64,000 nucleotides of DNA, taken from positions 80,517 to 144,516 of the forward strand of contig NZ_JBLZMW010000014.1 of the NCBI RefSeq assembly GCF_048553275.1, in the 5' to 3' direction. Position numbers and translations under genes: made by a program. The stretch comes from Pacificoceanicola sp048553275. GTDB taxonomy: Bacteria > Pseudomonadota > Alphaproteobacteria > Rhodobacterales > Rhodobacteraceae. Positions 52,870 through 61,986 of this stretch are shown here, piece by piece. Position 1 is the stretch's first letter; each line of letters starts with the position of its first letter. A model generated the notes under the pieces. It ran no database searches. It saw only the letters and a list, made by a program, of their open reading frames with translations, and was not told the DNA's origin.

Positions 52870-53424
52870 TCAACCCCCCGGCGCAAGCCGCCAGGTCCCG
52901 GGCGCAAGCCCGTCCAGGCTCCAGTCTCCGACCGACCAGCGCACGAGGCGCAGGCACGGCAGCCCCACATGAGCGGTCATGCGGCGCACCTGACGGTTGC
53001 GCCCTTCGGTGATCGTCAGTCGGAGCCAGGCATCTGGTACAGATTTGCGATAGCGCACCGGCGGATCGCGCTCCCACAGGTCCGGGGCGTCGATGAGGTC
53101 GCAGCGCGCAGGGCGCGTCGGGCCATCCTTGAGCGTGACGCCGCGGCGCAGCTGTTCGATCTGTTCGGGCGTTGGCGTGCCTTCGACCATCACGAGATAG
53201 CTCTTCGGCTTGCGGAATTTCGGCGAGGCGATGCGCGCTTGCAGGCGGCCATCGTCGGTCAGCACCATCAGCCCCTCGCTGTCGCGATCCAGTCGCCCGG
53301 CGGGGTAGACGCCTTTGAGGTCGATATAGTCCGAAAGGGTGAGGCGGGGGCTGCCCTCGGTGCCCTTGTCGGTGAACTGCGAAAGGACGCCGTAGGGCTT
53401 GTTGAACACGATGACGCGGGACAT
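52870..53424 (-). CDS. rluE: 23S rRNA pseudouridine synthase, RluE-type
   Basis: 184 residues, RsuA/RluB/E/F family without S4 domain. Catalytic Asp46 in PAGRLDRDSEGLMVLTDDG. The opening FNKPYGVLSQFTDKG matches RluE, which modifies U2457 in E. coli 23S rRNA. It lies one base after the tadA stop on the same strand. Assignment to RluE rather than another member is by length and lack of S4. Confidence 0.85.
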   Translation of the reverse strand: MSRVIVFNKPYGVLSQFTDKGTEGSPRLTLSDYIDLKGVYPAGRLDRDSEGLMVLTDDGRLQARIASPKFRKPKSYLVMVEGTPTPEQIEQLRRGVTLKDGPTRPARCDLIDAPDLWERDPPVRYRKSVPDAWLRLTITEGRNRQVRRMTAHVGLPCLRLVRWSVGDWSLDGLAPGTWRLAPGG

Positions 53425-53425
53425 C

Positions 53426-53875
53426 TCAGCGCCTTGCTTCGAAGAAGTCGCGCAGCAGCGTGGCGGCTTCTGTTTCGGACAAGCCGTCGTAGATCTCGGG
53501 CGCGTGGTGGCATTGCGGGTGGGAAAACACGCGCGCGCCGGTGCTGACGCCGCCGGATTTCGGATCAGCCGCGCCGTAGTAGAGCCGCCGGATGCGGGCA
53601 AAGCTGATCGCCGCGGCGCACATCGGGCAGGGCTCCAGTGTGACATAGAGGTCGTGATCCGGGAGGCGCTCCTGGCCGAGTGTGTCGCAGGCGGTGCGGA
53701 TGGCGAGGATTTCCGCGTGAGCGGTGGGGTCGTTCAGCTCGCGCGTGCGATTGCCCGCCTCGGCGATGACCGTGCCGCCGGAGGAGACGACGACGGCTCC
53801 AACCGGCACTTCGCCGCGCGTGGCGGCGGCGCGGGCCTGCGCGAGGGCGCGGTCCATATGCGAGGTGAATGTCAT
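53426..53875 (-). CDS. tadA: tRNA-specific adenosine deaminase
   Basis: 149 residues. Zinc site His53-Ala-Glu55 (HAEILA) and PCPMC at 82-86. It makes inosine at the wobble base of tRNA-Arg(ACG). The ATG at 53875 is chosen; a frame to 53965 overlaps the divergent gene. Translated with rluE. Confidence 0.94.
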   Translation of the reverse strand: MTFTSHMDRALAQARAAATRGEVPVGAVVVSSGGTVIAEAGNRTRELNDPTAHAEILAIRTACDTLGQERLPDHDLYVTLEPCPMCAAAISFARIRRLYYGAADPKSGGVSTGARVFSHPQCHHAPEIYDGLSETEAATLLRDFFEARR

Positions 53876-53954
53876 GGTGCCCTGATACAGGCGAATTTCG
53901 GCAGGGGGAAGCGAGGTGCTTTGACAGGCGCGCGAAACGCTGTAGAGGAGCGGC

Positions 53955-54839
53955 ATGTCAGACAAACCCGATCAAACCCCGCCCGGCGACCGTATCGCCA
54001 AAGTCATCTCCCGCGCCGGGGTCGCCTCGCGCCGCGAAGCCGAGCGTCTGATCGCGGAGGGTAAGGTGTCGGTCAATGGCGCCGTCATCGACAGCCCGGC
54101 GCTGAATGTCACGGACAAGGACCGGATCGAGGTCAACGGCAAGCCGCTCGCCGCGCCGGAAGAGCCGAAGCTGTGGCTGTACCACAAGCCTGCGGGCCTT
54201 GTGACGACGACAAAGGATGAGCAGGGGCGCCGGACGATTTTCGATGATCTGCCGGAGGATCTGCCCCGTGTGATGAGCGTCGGGCGGCTCGATCTGAACT
54301 CCGAAGGGTTGCTGCTGCTGACCAATGACGGCGGGATCAAGCGCAAGCTGGAGCTGCCCTCGACGGGCTGGCTGCGGCGCTATCGCGTCCGGGTGAACGG
54401 GCGGCCGACCGACGAGATGCTCGAACCGTTGCGCAAGGGGATCGAGGTGGACGGCCAGCGGTTCCAGCCGATGATCGTTGGCATCGACCGTCAGCAAGGG
54501 GCGAATGCCTGGCTGACCGTGGGTCTGCGCGAGGGCAAGAACCGGGAGATCCGCCGTGCCATGACGGACATCGGCCTGACGGTGAACCGGCTGATCCGGA
54601 TCAGTTATGGCCCGTTTCAGCTTGGCCCGCTCAAGCAGGGTGCCGTGGAAGAGGTGCGGCGCAAGGTGATGCGCGATCAGCTTGGGCTGGAACTCGGCAA
54701 CCCGGAGGGCACCGCCAAGCCCAAGCCTCGCCCGGGAGGCAAGAGACCGGGTGGCAAGCCGACTGCAAAGTCCGGACCGAAGCCCGGCGCGGGCGGAAAA
54801 CCACCGCGCCGTATGGCGCCGAAACGAGGTAAATCATAG
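53955..54839 (+). CDS. Pseudouridine synthase with S4 domain, RluB-like, with basic tail
   Basis: 294 residues. S4 domain (RIAKVISRAGVASRREAERL, about 12-65), catalytic Asp113 in VGRLDLNSEGLLLLTNDG, and a C-terminal Lys/Gly/Pro-rich tail from about 245 that is probably unstructured and RNA-binding. AGAGGAG precedes the ATG. Member of RsuA/RluB/RluF; RluB (23S rRNA) is most likely. Divergent from tadA. Confidence 0.9.
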   Translation: MSDKPDQTPPGDRIAKVISRAGVASRREAERLIAEGKVSVNGAVIDSPALNVTDKDRIEVNGKPLAAPEEPKLWLYHKPAGLVTTTKDEQGRRTIFDDLPEDLPRVMSVGRLDLNSEGLLLLTNDGGIKRKLELPSTGWLRRYRVRVNGRPTDEMLEPLRKGIEVDGQRFQPMIVGIDRQQGANAWLTVGLREGKNREIRRAMTDIGLTVNRLIRISYGPFQLGPLKQGAVEEVRRKVMRDQLGLELGNPEGTAKPKPRPGGKRPGGKPTAKSGPKPGAGGKPPRRMAPKRGKS

Positions 54840-54927
54840 CAGTGGGGCGGTAACCACTTCTTAACTATTCCTTGAATTTCCCGAGTGATGCCCCCTTTTC
54901 GCCCGGATTCGCGACCACCTTGGTTGC

Positions 54928-55125
54928 ATGATGATGACGCTCCTGACCCTTGCGATTCTTGCGGTATCCACCTTTCTGGCTCTGACCGGATTGCGAATGG
55001 CCGCGAAGGACACATATCGCACCCTGGCCCATGCCACGCTGCGCGCGCGACGGACAGGTGACCTGATTCCGCGCCTGTCTTTTGTCGCGCTTTGGATCAT
55101 GATCTTCGCGCTCAGCTATCTATGA
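54928..55125 (+). CDS. Small two-TM protein at head of the XpaC-TelA cluster
   Basis: 65 residues. Two hydrophobic segments (LLTLAILAVSTFLALTGL and FVALWIMIFALSYL) and a basic middle loop with TLRARRTG. Its TGA overlaps the ATG at 55122 of the next gene. Function unknown; context implies a partner of the following XpaC-like protein. Confidence 0.75.
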   Translation: MMMTLLTLAILAVSTFLALTGLRMAAKDTYRTLAHATLRARRTGDLIPRLSFVALWIMIFALSYL

Positions 55126-55976
55126 CGACCGTGGGGGTGACGGGAATGCATACGCTGCTTGACAAGATGCGATTGAAACGCACCGGGAATGTCGATCCCG
55201 GTTTGAACGTGCTTTTCCTGGCCGCCTTTCCAATGGTGCTTTGGCTGTTCCAGAACTCGGTGCACAACACAGTGATCGCAGTTCTCGAAGTCGTGCTGTT
55301 CGGCTTTGCGCTGCGCCTCATTTCCACCGGACACAGGCTGCAGCTTGAGTATGATCAGGCCGAGGTTGCCTATCGCCCGAGGGTGCCGCGCAAGGTGCTG
55401 GGCTGCCTGCTTATCGGGGTCATGGTGATGATCCTAGCCGGTATGCAATTCAACGCGCTGGTCTTTCCGCTGCTGCTCGGCTTATTCGCATTCGGTCTCG
55501 CGGTGGCGGCCTTTGGTGTCGATCCGATGTGTGACAAGGGGTTGGACAACCCGGAGGTTCTCGCCCGGCTGGAGGCGGCTGACTATGTCGAGCTGGTCAA
55601 TGACACGCTGATCGAGCTGTCAGAGCGGGTGGCTGTTCTGGGTGATGCGGAGCTGACGCTGAAGACGGATGCGGCCCGCAACATGGCGTGCCGGGTGGTG
55701 AAGGCCATGTCAGGCAGCCGTCAGGATCTGCGCCGGATGAACAAACCTGTCGACAAGTTTATCGAGATTCTGAGCACGGAGATCGGTCGGTTGGAAGAGA
55801 ACCGTGGCGGGGAAAACCAGAATTTCGCGCGCCGCCGTTACATTGCCAAGTTGAAGGTGCTCGCCGACAGCTTCGAAGAGCGTGCCCGCCGCAGCGGCGT
55901 GAAATCGGGCCGTGACGCATTCGATATGGAAGCGGACATGCTTCTGGGTCGGATGCCGCAGGAAAACGCCGCCTGA
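55122..55976 (+). CDS. XpaC-like protein (5-bromo-4-chloroindolyl phosphate hydrolysis family)
   Basis: 284 residues. Two pairs of membrane segments in the first 135 residues, then a helical cytoplasmic domain (LIELSERVAVLGDAEL, MSGSRQDLRRMNKP, KVLADSFEER). This is the XpaC layout, whose genes often precede telA. The stop of the small upstream gene overlaps this ATG; an ATG at 55146, with GGGGGTGACGGGA before it, is an alternative start. Paralogue of the 56151 gene. Confidence 0.8.
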   Translation: MTTVGVTGMHTLLDKMRLKRTGNVDPGLNVLFLAAFPMVLWLFQNSVHNTVIAVLEVVLFGFALRLISTGHRLQLEYDQAEVAYRPRVPRKVLGCLLIGVMVMILAGMQFNALVFPLLLGLFAFGLAVAAFGVDPMCDKGLDNPEVLARLEAADYVELVNDTLIELSERVAVLGDAELTLKTDAARNMACRVVKAMSGSRQDLRRMNKPVDKFIEILSTEIGRLEENRGGENQNFARRRYIAKLKVLADSFEERARRSGVKSGRDAFDMEADMLLGRMPQENAA

Positions 55977-56058
55977 GAAAGAGTTTGCCGGGTTCCCCCT
56001 AGCAAGTGCAGCATTTTGCCCTTAAGTTTTCGATGACGTTGCACCGGACGGGGGTTTC

Positions 56059-56148
56059 ATGTCCACAACCGCCCTACAGAAAATCACTTATGTTCTCTTG
56101 ATCATACTCCTCTTTGGAGTGGTCACCGGCTGGCTCGGAGGGCTTTAG
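56059..56148 (+). CDS. 29-residue single-TM peptide
   Basis: Open frame MSTTALQKITYVLLIILLFG followed by nine residues ending GWLGGL; one membrane helix. It lies in the short gap between two XpaC-like genes and ends two bases before the next ATG. Conserved position in an operon and a good helix support it, but there is only weak ribosome-site evidence (GGGGG six bases upstream). Confidence 0.55.
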   Translation: MSTTALQKITYVLLIILLFGVVTGWLGGL

Positions 56149-56150
56149 CG

Positions 56151-57038
56151 ATGGCCCGGAAATTTGGCGGAAAATACAGCCCTGACGGGAGCACCGTTCA
56201 GCCGGACGACCGTCCTGAACCGTCCGCCTACAAAGGCGCGAAGGTGGATCCGGTGGGCGCACGGTCAAACGTGTTGTTTGTCCCGCCGGTCGTTCTGGCG
56301 GCGTTTTCGCTCAATGATGGCGCGATTGGCCTTGCCACGGGATTGGTGGGCGCGGGAGCCTTACTGCTCGGGGCGTGGTTGTTGCGAGACGGGTTGCGGG
56401 CACAGGCGGCCTATGACGAGCGGCGTGTGTCGCGGCGTCCGGGCATTCCACGCAAGATCTTTGCGGCTTTGTTTTGCGGAATCGGCGCGGGCATCGCGTC
56501 GTTCATGAATGAACCGGGCGTGATCGCGCCGGTGATCTTCGGTCTTGCCGCTACGGCGCTGCACATCGGCGCTTTCGGTATTGATCCCTTGAAAGACAAG
56601 GGCATGGAAGGAATCGACACCTTCCAGCAGGATCGCGTGGCCCGCGTTGTCGATGAGGCCGAAAACCATCTGAACGCCATGAGCGACGCAATCCGGCGCG
56701 CCGGGGACCGGCAGGTGGAAGCCCGTGTGGAACGGCTGCAGATCAAGGTGCGCGAGATGATCCGGACAGTCGAGGAAGACCCGCGCGATCTCAGCGCGGC
56801 GCGCAAGTTTCTTGGTGTGTACCTGATGGGCGCGCGGGACGCGGCGGTGAAATTCGCCGATGTCTATGCGCGCACCCAGGATCGCGGGGCGAAATCGCAA
56901 TTCATGATGCTGCTGACCGACCTTGAAGAGAGTTTCACCAAGAAGACAGCAAAGCTGCTCCTGGATAACAACGCCGATCTGACGGTGGAAATTGATGTGC
57001 TGCGGGATCGTTTGCAGCGCGAAGGTGTTCGTCTCTGA
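56151..57038 (+). CDS. Second XpaC-like protein
   Basis: 295 residues. N-terminal polar region, then four membrane segments (about 42-60, 63-82, 101-118, 122-140) and a helical domain with VARVVDEAENHLNAMSDAIR and MMLLTDLEESFTKKTAK, the XpaC family layout. About 90 bases after the first paralogue; 36 bases before telA. Confidence 0.82.
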   Translation: MARKFGGKYSPDGSTVQPDDRPEPSAYKGAKVDPVGARSNVLFVPPVVLAAFSLNDGAIGLATGLVGAGALLLGAWLLRDGLRAQAAYDERRVSRRPGIPRKIFAALFCGIGAGIASFMNEPGVIAPVIFGLAATALHIGAFGIDPLKDKGMEGIDTFQQDRVARVVDEAENHLNAMSDAIRRAGDRQVEARVERLQIKVREMIRTVEEDPRDLSAARKFLGVYLMGARDAAVKFADVYARTQDRGAKSQFMMLLTDLEESFTKKTAKLLLDNNADLTVEIDVLRDRLQREGVRL

Positions 57039-57074
57039 CCGGGGCGGAAGATTTATTAACGCATGGGGGACCGC

Positions 57075-58274
57075 ATGTCCGAAAATGTTCGTCAAAAGGC
57101 CACTGCCGCTCTGGCCGAGGTGGAAGAAATCAACGCCGTGGTCCTGCCGGAGCCTGCGGATGCCAACGCGGTTGTGCCGCTCAACGACGCCACCGCCGAT
57201 GTGGGTGAGGAAATCCGCACGCGGATGGACGAGATCGACATGAGCGACACCAATTCCATCGTGTCTTTCGGCTCGGCGGCGCAGGCCGAATTGCAGGAAA
57301 TTTCCCAGGCGATGCTGACCGATGTGCGCAACAAGGACATCGGCCCGGCGGGTGACAGCCTGCGCGGCATCGTGACAACCATTCGCGGCTTTTCGGTCTC
57401 CGAGCTGGATGTGCGACGCGAGCGCAGCTGGTGGGAGAAGCTGATTGGCCGCGCCGCGCCCTTCGCCAAGTTCACCGCACGCTTTGAAGAGGTGCAGGAG
57501 CAGATCGACAAGGTCACGGACAACCTTCTGGAGCATGAGCACAAGCTGCTCAAGGACATCAAGTCCCTCGATCTGCTCTATGAAAAGACGCTGCAGTTTT
57601 ATGATGAGCTGGCGCTTTATATCGCGGCCGGTCAGGAAAAGCTGAATGAGCTGGACAGCAAGGACATTCCGGCCAAGGAGGCCGAGGTTCAGGCGGCGCC
57701 CGAGGGCGATCAGATGATCAAGGCGCAGGAGTTGCGTGATCTGCGCGCCGCGCGGGACGATCTGGAACGCCGGGTGCATGATCTGAAACTTACACGCCAG
57801 GTGACGATGCAGTCGCTGCCTTCGATCCGGCTGGTGCAGGAGAACGACAAGTCTCTGGTCACCAAGATCAATTCGACACTGGTGAACACCGTGCCGCTGT
57901 GGGAGACGCAGTTGGCTCAGGCGGTCACCATCCAGCGCAGCGCCGAGGCCGCCGCCGCCGTGCGCGATGCCAACGACCTGACCAATGAGCTTTTGACCTC
58001 GAACGCCAAGAACCTGAGGGATTCCAACAAGATGATCCGTGAAGAGATGGAACGCGGCGTGTTCGATATCGAAGCGGTCAAGCAGGCCAACGCGGACCTG
58101 ATCGGCACGATCCAGGAATCGCTGCAGATTGCCGATGAGGGCAAGAAGCGCCGGGCCGAGGCGGAAACCGAGCTCAAGAAGATGGAAGCCGAGCTGCGTG
58201 ACACGCTGGCCAGCGCCAAGGCGTGCAAGGACGGTGTGGGCGATAACGCCGGCACGGCCGTTCCGGCGAGCTGA
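57075..58274 (+). CDS. telA: Toxic anion resistance protein TelA
   Basis: 399 residues of the TelA/KlaA family. Typical blocks are WEKLIGRAAPFAKF, DLLYEKTLQFYDELALYIAA, QVTMQSLPSIRLVQEND and the late helical region AVTIQRSAEAAAAVRDANDL. Predicted cytoplasmic coiled-coil protein. The family is tied to tellurite resistance and to cell-wall antimicrobial tolerance. ATG at 57075 has GGGGGA before it, preferred to 57063. Follows two XpaC genes. Confidence 0.92.
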   Translation: MSENVRQKATAALAEVEEINAVVLPEPADANAVVPLNDATADVGEEIRTRMDEIDMSDTNSIVSFGSAAQAELQEISQAMLTDVRNKDIGPAGDSLRGIVTTIRGFSVSELDVRRERSWWEKLIGRAAPFAKFTARFEEVQEQIDKVTDNLLEHEHKLLKDIKSLDLLYEKTLQFYDELALYIAAGQEKLNELDSKDIPAKEAEVQAAPEGDQMIKAQELRDLRAARDDLERRVHDLKLTRQVTMQSLPSIRLVQENDKSLVTKINSTLVNTVPLWETQLAQAVTIQRSAEAAAAVRDANDLTNELLTSNAKNLRDSNKMIREEMERGVFDIEAVKQANADLIGTIQESLQIADEGKKRRAEAETELKKMEAELRDTLASAKACKDGVGDNAGTAVPAS

Positions 58275-58282
58275 TCGTGACG

Positions 58283-59251
58283 ATGCGGGGTGGCATATGG
58301 GCGGCGCTGGCCGCCGGCGTTGCGCTCGTGGGTCTTGCGGCCTGCGACAGCACCGCGCTCGCGCCGCGTCAGACCGATGTGAAACCGCAAGAACGCCCCG
58401 CGGGAGTAGGCACCAAGCCGCAAACCGCAGGGGTCCAGCCGTCGGCGGCGAGTGTTTCGCTGCAGCAGTATTATGCGCGCATTCAGGCCGATCTGCTGGT
58501 GCGCGGGCTGCTGCGCACCGACGGTGGCGGGCCGGATACGCAGTTCACCGACACCATGCTGGCGCGGAATTTCGAGCGCATTGCACTGGCGGAGGAATAT
58601 GAGCGTGGCGCGGGGCTGACGCCCTCGCGCGGGGATCTTGGCGGGATCAAGAAGTGGGTCAAACCGATCCGCATGGCGGTGGAGTTCGGCGCGCGTGTGC
58701 CGAAGGATCAGATCGCGGAGGATCGCCGCTGGCTGACGGAGTATGCGCAAAAGCTGAGCCGGATCACCGGCCATCCGATTTCGATGAATCCGGCGGGCGC
58801 GAATTTCCACGTTCTGTTCATGTCGGAGGACGACAAGGCGCAGATCAAGCCCCGCATCAAGGCGCTGGTTCCGGATGTGAACCCGGCGTCGCTCGATTTG
58901 TTCGACAATCTGCCGCGCTCGATTCACTGCCTCGTGATTGCCTTTTCCGACGAGCCGAACGGGTTCGCCTACGGCGAGGCGATTGCGGTGATCCGCACGG
59001 AGCACCCGGACCTGCTGCGCCGCTCTTGCATCCACGAGGAAGTGGCGCAGGGGCTTGGCTTGGGCAATGACAGTCCGCGCGCGCGCCCGTCGATCTTCAA
59101 CGATGACGACGAGTTCGCATTGCTGACACGGCATGACGAGATGCTCTTGAAGATCCTCTACGATCCGGAGCTGACACCCGGCATGAGCGCCGAACGGGCC
59201 GCGCCCATCGTGCGGCGCAAGGCGGCGGCGTTGATCGGCGGATCGAGTTGA
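58283..59251 (+). CDS. DUF2927 lipoprotein
   Basis: 322 residues with a lipobox LAAC (Cys21). The C-terminal half is the DUF2927 domain (ANFHVLFMSEDDKAQIKPRI, SCIHEEVAQGLGLGND, SIFNDDDEFALLTRHDEMLL). The HEExxQGLG motif resembles a zinc metalloprotease helix, in which case the protein may be an envelope peptidase. GTG at 58277 is an alternative start. Nine bases after telA. Confidence 0.82.
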   Translation: MRGGIWAALAAGVALVGLAACDSTALAPRQTDVKPQERPAGVGTKPQTAGVQPSAASVSLQQYYARIQADLLVRGLLRTDGGGPDTQFTDTMLARNFERIALAEEYERGAGLTPSRGDLGGIKKWVKPIRMAVEFGARVPKDQIAEDRRWLTEYAQKLSRITGHPISMNPAGANFHVLFMSEDDKAQIKPRIKALVPDVNPASLDLFDNLPRSIHCLVIAFSDEPNGFAYGEAIAVIRTEHPDLLRRSCIHEEVAQGLGLGNDSPRARPSIFNDDDEFALLTRHDEMLLKILYDPELTPGMSAERAAPIVRRKAAALIGGSS

Positions 59252-59358
59252 CGAAGCAGGGGCAATTGAACCCGGAGCTGTGCGCTCACATATAGGTGAG
59301 CAAGGGGCGCAGGTGCAGGGCAAGAGCGCCGCAAGGCGCGAAGAGAGAGGACAAAAGC

Positions 59359-60459
59359 ATGGGTATTCTGGATTTTCTTTCAGGTCAGTTTATCGACGTC
59401 ATCGAATGGACCGACGACACGCGCGACACGATGGTGTATCGGTTCGAGCGGCAGGGCCACGAGATCAAATATGGCGCCAAGCTGACCGTTCGGGAAAGCC
59501 AGGCGGCGGTGTTCGTGCATGAAGGGCAATTGGCGGATGTGTTCACGCCGGGCCTTTATATGCTCGAAACCAACAACATGCCGATCATGACGAGCCTCCA
59601 GCACTGGGACCACGGCTTCAAGTCGCCGTTCAAGTCCGAGGTCTATTTCGTCAGCACCAACCGGTTTACGGACCTCAAGTGGGGCACCAAGAATCCGATC
59701 ATGCTGCGCGATCCAGAGTTCGGGCCAACGCGTATCCGGGCCTTTGGCACCTATACCATCAAGGTCGCGGACCCTGCACTGTTCATGCGTGAGATTGTCG
59801 GCACCGATGGTGAATTCACCATGGATGAGATCAGCAGCCAGATCCGCAATATCATCGTTCAGGAGTTCTCGGGCGCGATTGCCAAGAGCGGCATTCCGGT
59901 GCTCGACATGGCGGCAAACACCTCCGAGGTGGGCAAGCTGATTGCGCAGGCGATTGATCCGGTGATCGCAGGATATGGCCTGACCTTGCCGGAGCTGTAT
60001 ATCGAGAACATCAGCCTGCCACCGGCGGTGGAAAAGGCTCTGGACGAGCGCACCAGCCGGGGCATCACCGGCAACCTCGACGATTACATGAAGTACAAGG
60101 CCGCAGATGCCATGTCCGCCGGGGGCGGCATGAGCGAAGGCATGGGCATGGGCATGGGCGCCGCCATGGGGATGCAGATGGGGCAGCAGATGGGCGCGGC
60201 CATGGCGCCGTCCTCCGCCGGCGCAGGAGCCGCTGTGCCTCCGCCGCCGCCAGTCGAGCATGTCTGGCACATCGCGGAGAACGGCCAGACCAAGGGTCCG
60301 TTTTCCAAGGCCGCTCTTGGGCGTATGGTGTCCACCGGAGAGCTCAAGCGCGCAACGCATGTCTGGACGCAGGGGCAGGACGGCTGGAAGCTGGCCGAGG
60401 ACGTTCCCGAGCTGGCGCAGTTGTTTACGGTGATGCCTCCGCCTCCGCCGCCAGCATAA
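59359..60459 (+). CDS. SPFH-domain protein with C-terminal GYF_2 domain
   Basis: 366 residues. YdjI/virion-core-like SPFH domain (residues 1-240: WTDDTRDTMVYRFERQGHEI, then PALFMREIVGTDGEF), a Met/Gly-rich linker (about 255-300) and a GYF_2 domain (VWHIAENGQTKGPFSKAAL). Such SPFH proteins recruit PspA-like factors to membranes under stress. AGAGAGAGG precedes the ATG at 59359. Last gene of the cluster, followed by a terminator. Confidence 0.85.
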   Translation: MGILDFLSGQFIDVIEWTDDTRDTMVYRFERQGHEIKYGAKLTVRESQAAVFVHEGQLADVFTPGLYMLETNNMPIMTSLQHWDHGFKSPFKSEVYFVSTNRFTDLKWGTKNPIMLRDPEFGPTRIRAFGTYTIKVADPALFMREIVGTDGEFTMDEISSQIRNIIVQEFSGAIAKSGIPVLDMAANTSEVGKLIAQAIDPVIAGYGLTLPELYIENISLPPAVEKALDERTSRGITGNLDDYMKYKAADAMSAGGGMSEGMGMGMGAAMGMQMGQQMGAAMAPSSAGAGAAVPPPPPVEHVWHIAENGQTKGPFSKAALGRMVSTGELKRATHVWTQGQDGWKLAEDVPELAQLFTVMPPPPPPA

Positions 60460-60476
60460 CGTTCGAAGACTGCGAT

Positions 60477-60504
60477 ACGCCGGGCCGAATGGTCCGGCGT
60501 TTTT
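60477..60504 (+). terminator. Intrinsic terminator of the TelA-SPFH cluster
   Basis: Stem ACGCCGGGCC/GGTCCGGCGT with loop GAAT (one G-T pair), followed by TTTT, 18 bases after the SPFH stop. Confidence 0.85.
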
Positions 60505-60523
60505 CGTTGTGGCGGCGGTTTGT

Positions 60524-61885
60524 CTAAAGAGGGTCCGCTTCGAGCCAGACGCCGCCTTCGGGGCGAAGCGTCAGGATCATCACCGGTTCGGGGTTGCGGC
60601 CTTTAACGGCGGTGAAGCGGAAGTTGGCAAGCAGGGTGGCGAGCACGATCACCGCCTCCTGAATGGCGAAGGACGCGCCGATGCAGATCCGCGGTCCATC
60701 GCCAAAGGGCAAATAGCTGTAGCGGTCTGGCTTGCCCGCGGCCCAGCGGGACGGGCGGAAGGCGTCCGGCTCGTCCCAGAGCAGGTGATTGCGATGCAGT
60801 GCGTAGATCGGCAGGATCACCGTGTCGCCTGCGCGAATCTCGCGTCCGCAGAGCGTGTCATTGGCCAAAGCCGTGCGCGAAACCATTCCGGCAGGGGGAT
60901 AGAGCCGCAGCGCCTCGTCCACGATGGCGCGGATGTAGGGCAGGCGGGCGACGTCCTCGCCGGTCGCGGTACGGTCCATGACCACCGATTGTATTTCTTC
61001 GCGGGCGCGCTCCTGCACGGCGGGGTCGAAGGCCAGCAGGTAGAGCGACCATGACAGCGTCAGGGCCGTGGTCTCGTGCCCAGCGACGATGAAGGTCAGC
61101 AGGTTGTCGCGCAGCTCCGCAGTGTTCATCTTGCGCTTGGTTTCGGGATCTTCCCCGGCGAGCAGCAGGTCGAGAAGGTCGGGCACGCCGTCCGGGGCGC
61201 GCCTTGAGCGATTCTCGATGGACTTGTCCGCAACGGATTTCATCTGGTTGACGGCCCCGGCGGAAAAGACGCGCCCGGGGCGTGGAACCCAATCCGGGAA
61301 CCCCAGAAGGTCAAAAAGCGATATCTTGCCCGCCTCCGAGATATAGTCGTCGATGGCGCCGTGTACCGCATTCCGGTCAAAGCCTTCATCGCCGGAAAAG
61401 GTCACGTCGGAGATCACGTCAAAAGTCAGGCTGACCATTTCGTCGAGGAGGTTGATCGCTTTCGGCCCGGTTTGCCGGATGCGATCGACCGAGCGTTGAG
61501 AAGCGGCGGACATGATCGGCGCCAGGTTCATCACGTTGCGGTGCGAGAACGCCGGCGCGGCGGTGCGCCGTTGCCAGCGCCAATCCGCGCCCTCCGCGAT
61601 AAAGAGCGATTCGCCGATGGCGGGGCGAAGCAGGTTTTTGGTCACCACGGATTTGGGGTACTGATCCAGCTTTTCGAGCAGCACCTGCCGGATGCCATCC
61701 GGGTCCATGAGCATGTGCCATCGTTTGCCGGTCTTGCCCGACAGGATCGGTTGCCGGGTCGCGACTTCTGGAATGATCGACAGGACGTTGCGGCGCGTGG
61801 CCTGCAGGCTTTCCCAAAGGCCCATGGGCCGCGTAACCAGCGGGACGCGGACGGGAAGGGCGGGGGCTGGATCATGGATGTTCAT
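60524..61885 (-). CDS. Cytochrome P450
   Basis: 453 residues. I-helix AGHETT at 268-273, ExxR at Glu324-Arg327 and heme ligand Cys401 in FGDGPRICIGASFA. Soluble bacterial P450; no ferredoxin or reductase gene is adjacent, so redox partners must come from elsewhere. Substrate unknown, possibly fatty acid or terpenoid. Convergent with the SPFH gene. Confidence 0.93.
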   Translation of the reverse strand: MNIHDPAPALPVRVPLVTRPMGLWESLQATRRNVLSIIPEVATRQPILSGKTGKRWHMLMDPDGIRQVLLEKLDQYPKSVVTKNLLRPAIGESLFIAEGADWRWQRRTAAPAFSHRNVMNLAPIMSAASQRSVDRIRQTGPKAINLLDEMVSLTFDVISDVTFSGDEGFDRNAVHGAIDDYISEAGKISLFDLLGFPDWVPRPGRVFSAGAVNQMKSVADKSIENRSRRAPDGVPDLLDLLLAGEDPETKRKMNTAELRDNLLTFIVAGHETTALTLSWSLYLLAFDPAVQERAREEIQSVVMDRTATGEDVARLPYIRAIVDEALRLYPPAGMVSRTALANDTLCGREIRAGDTVILPIYALHRNHLLWDEPDAFRPSRWAAGKPDRYSYLPFGDGPRICIGASFAIQEAVIVLATLLANFRFTAVKGRNPEPVMILTLRPEGGVWLEADPL

Positions 61886-61986
61886 AAAAGGGAAGATAGG
61901 CCTGTGGCGGGCGCTGGCAAAGGCGGTTGATTGCAGTTTGGTGGATTTCCGCGTTAACTGTCCGGAATGGTCTTTTGGGGGATGGA

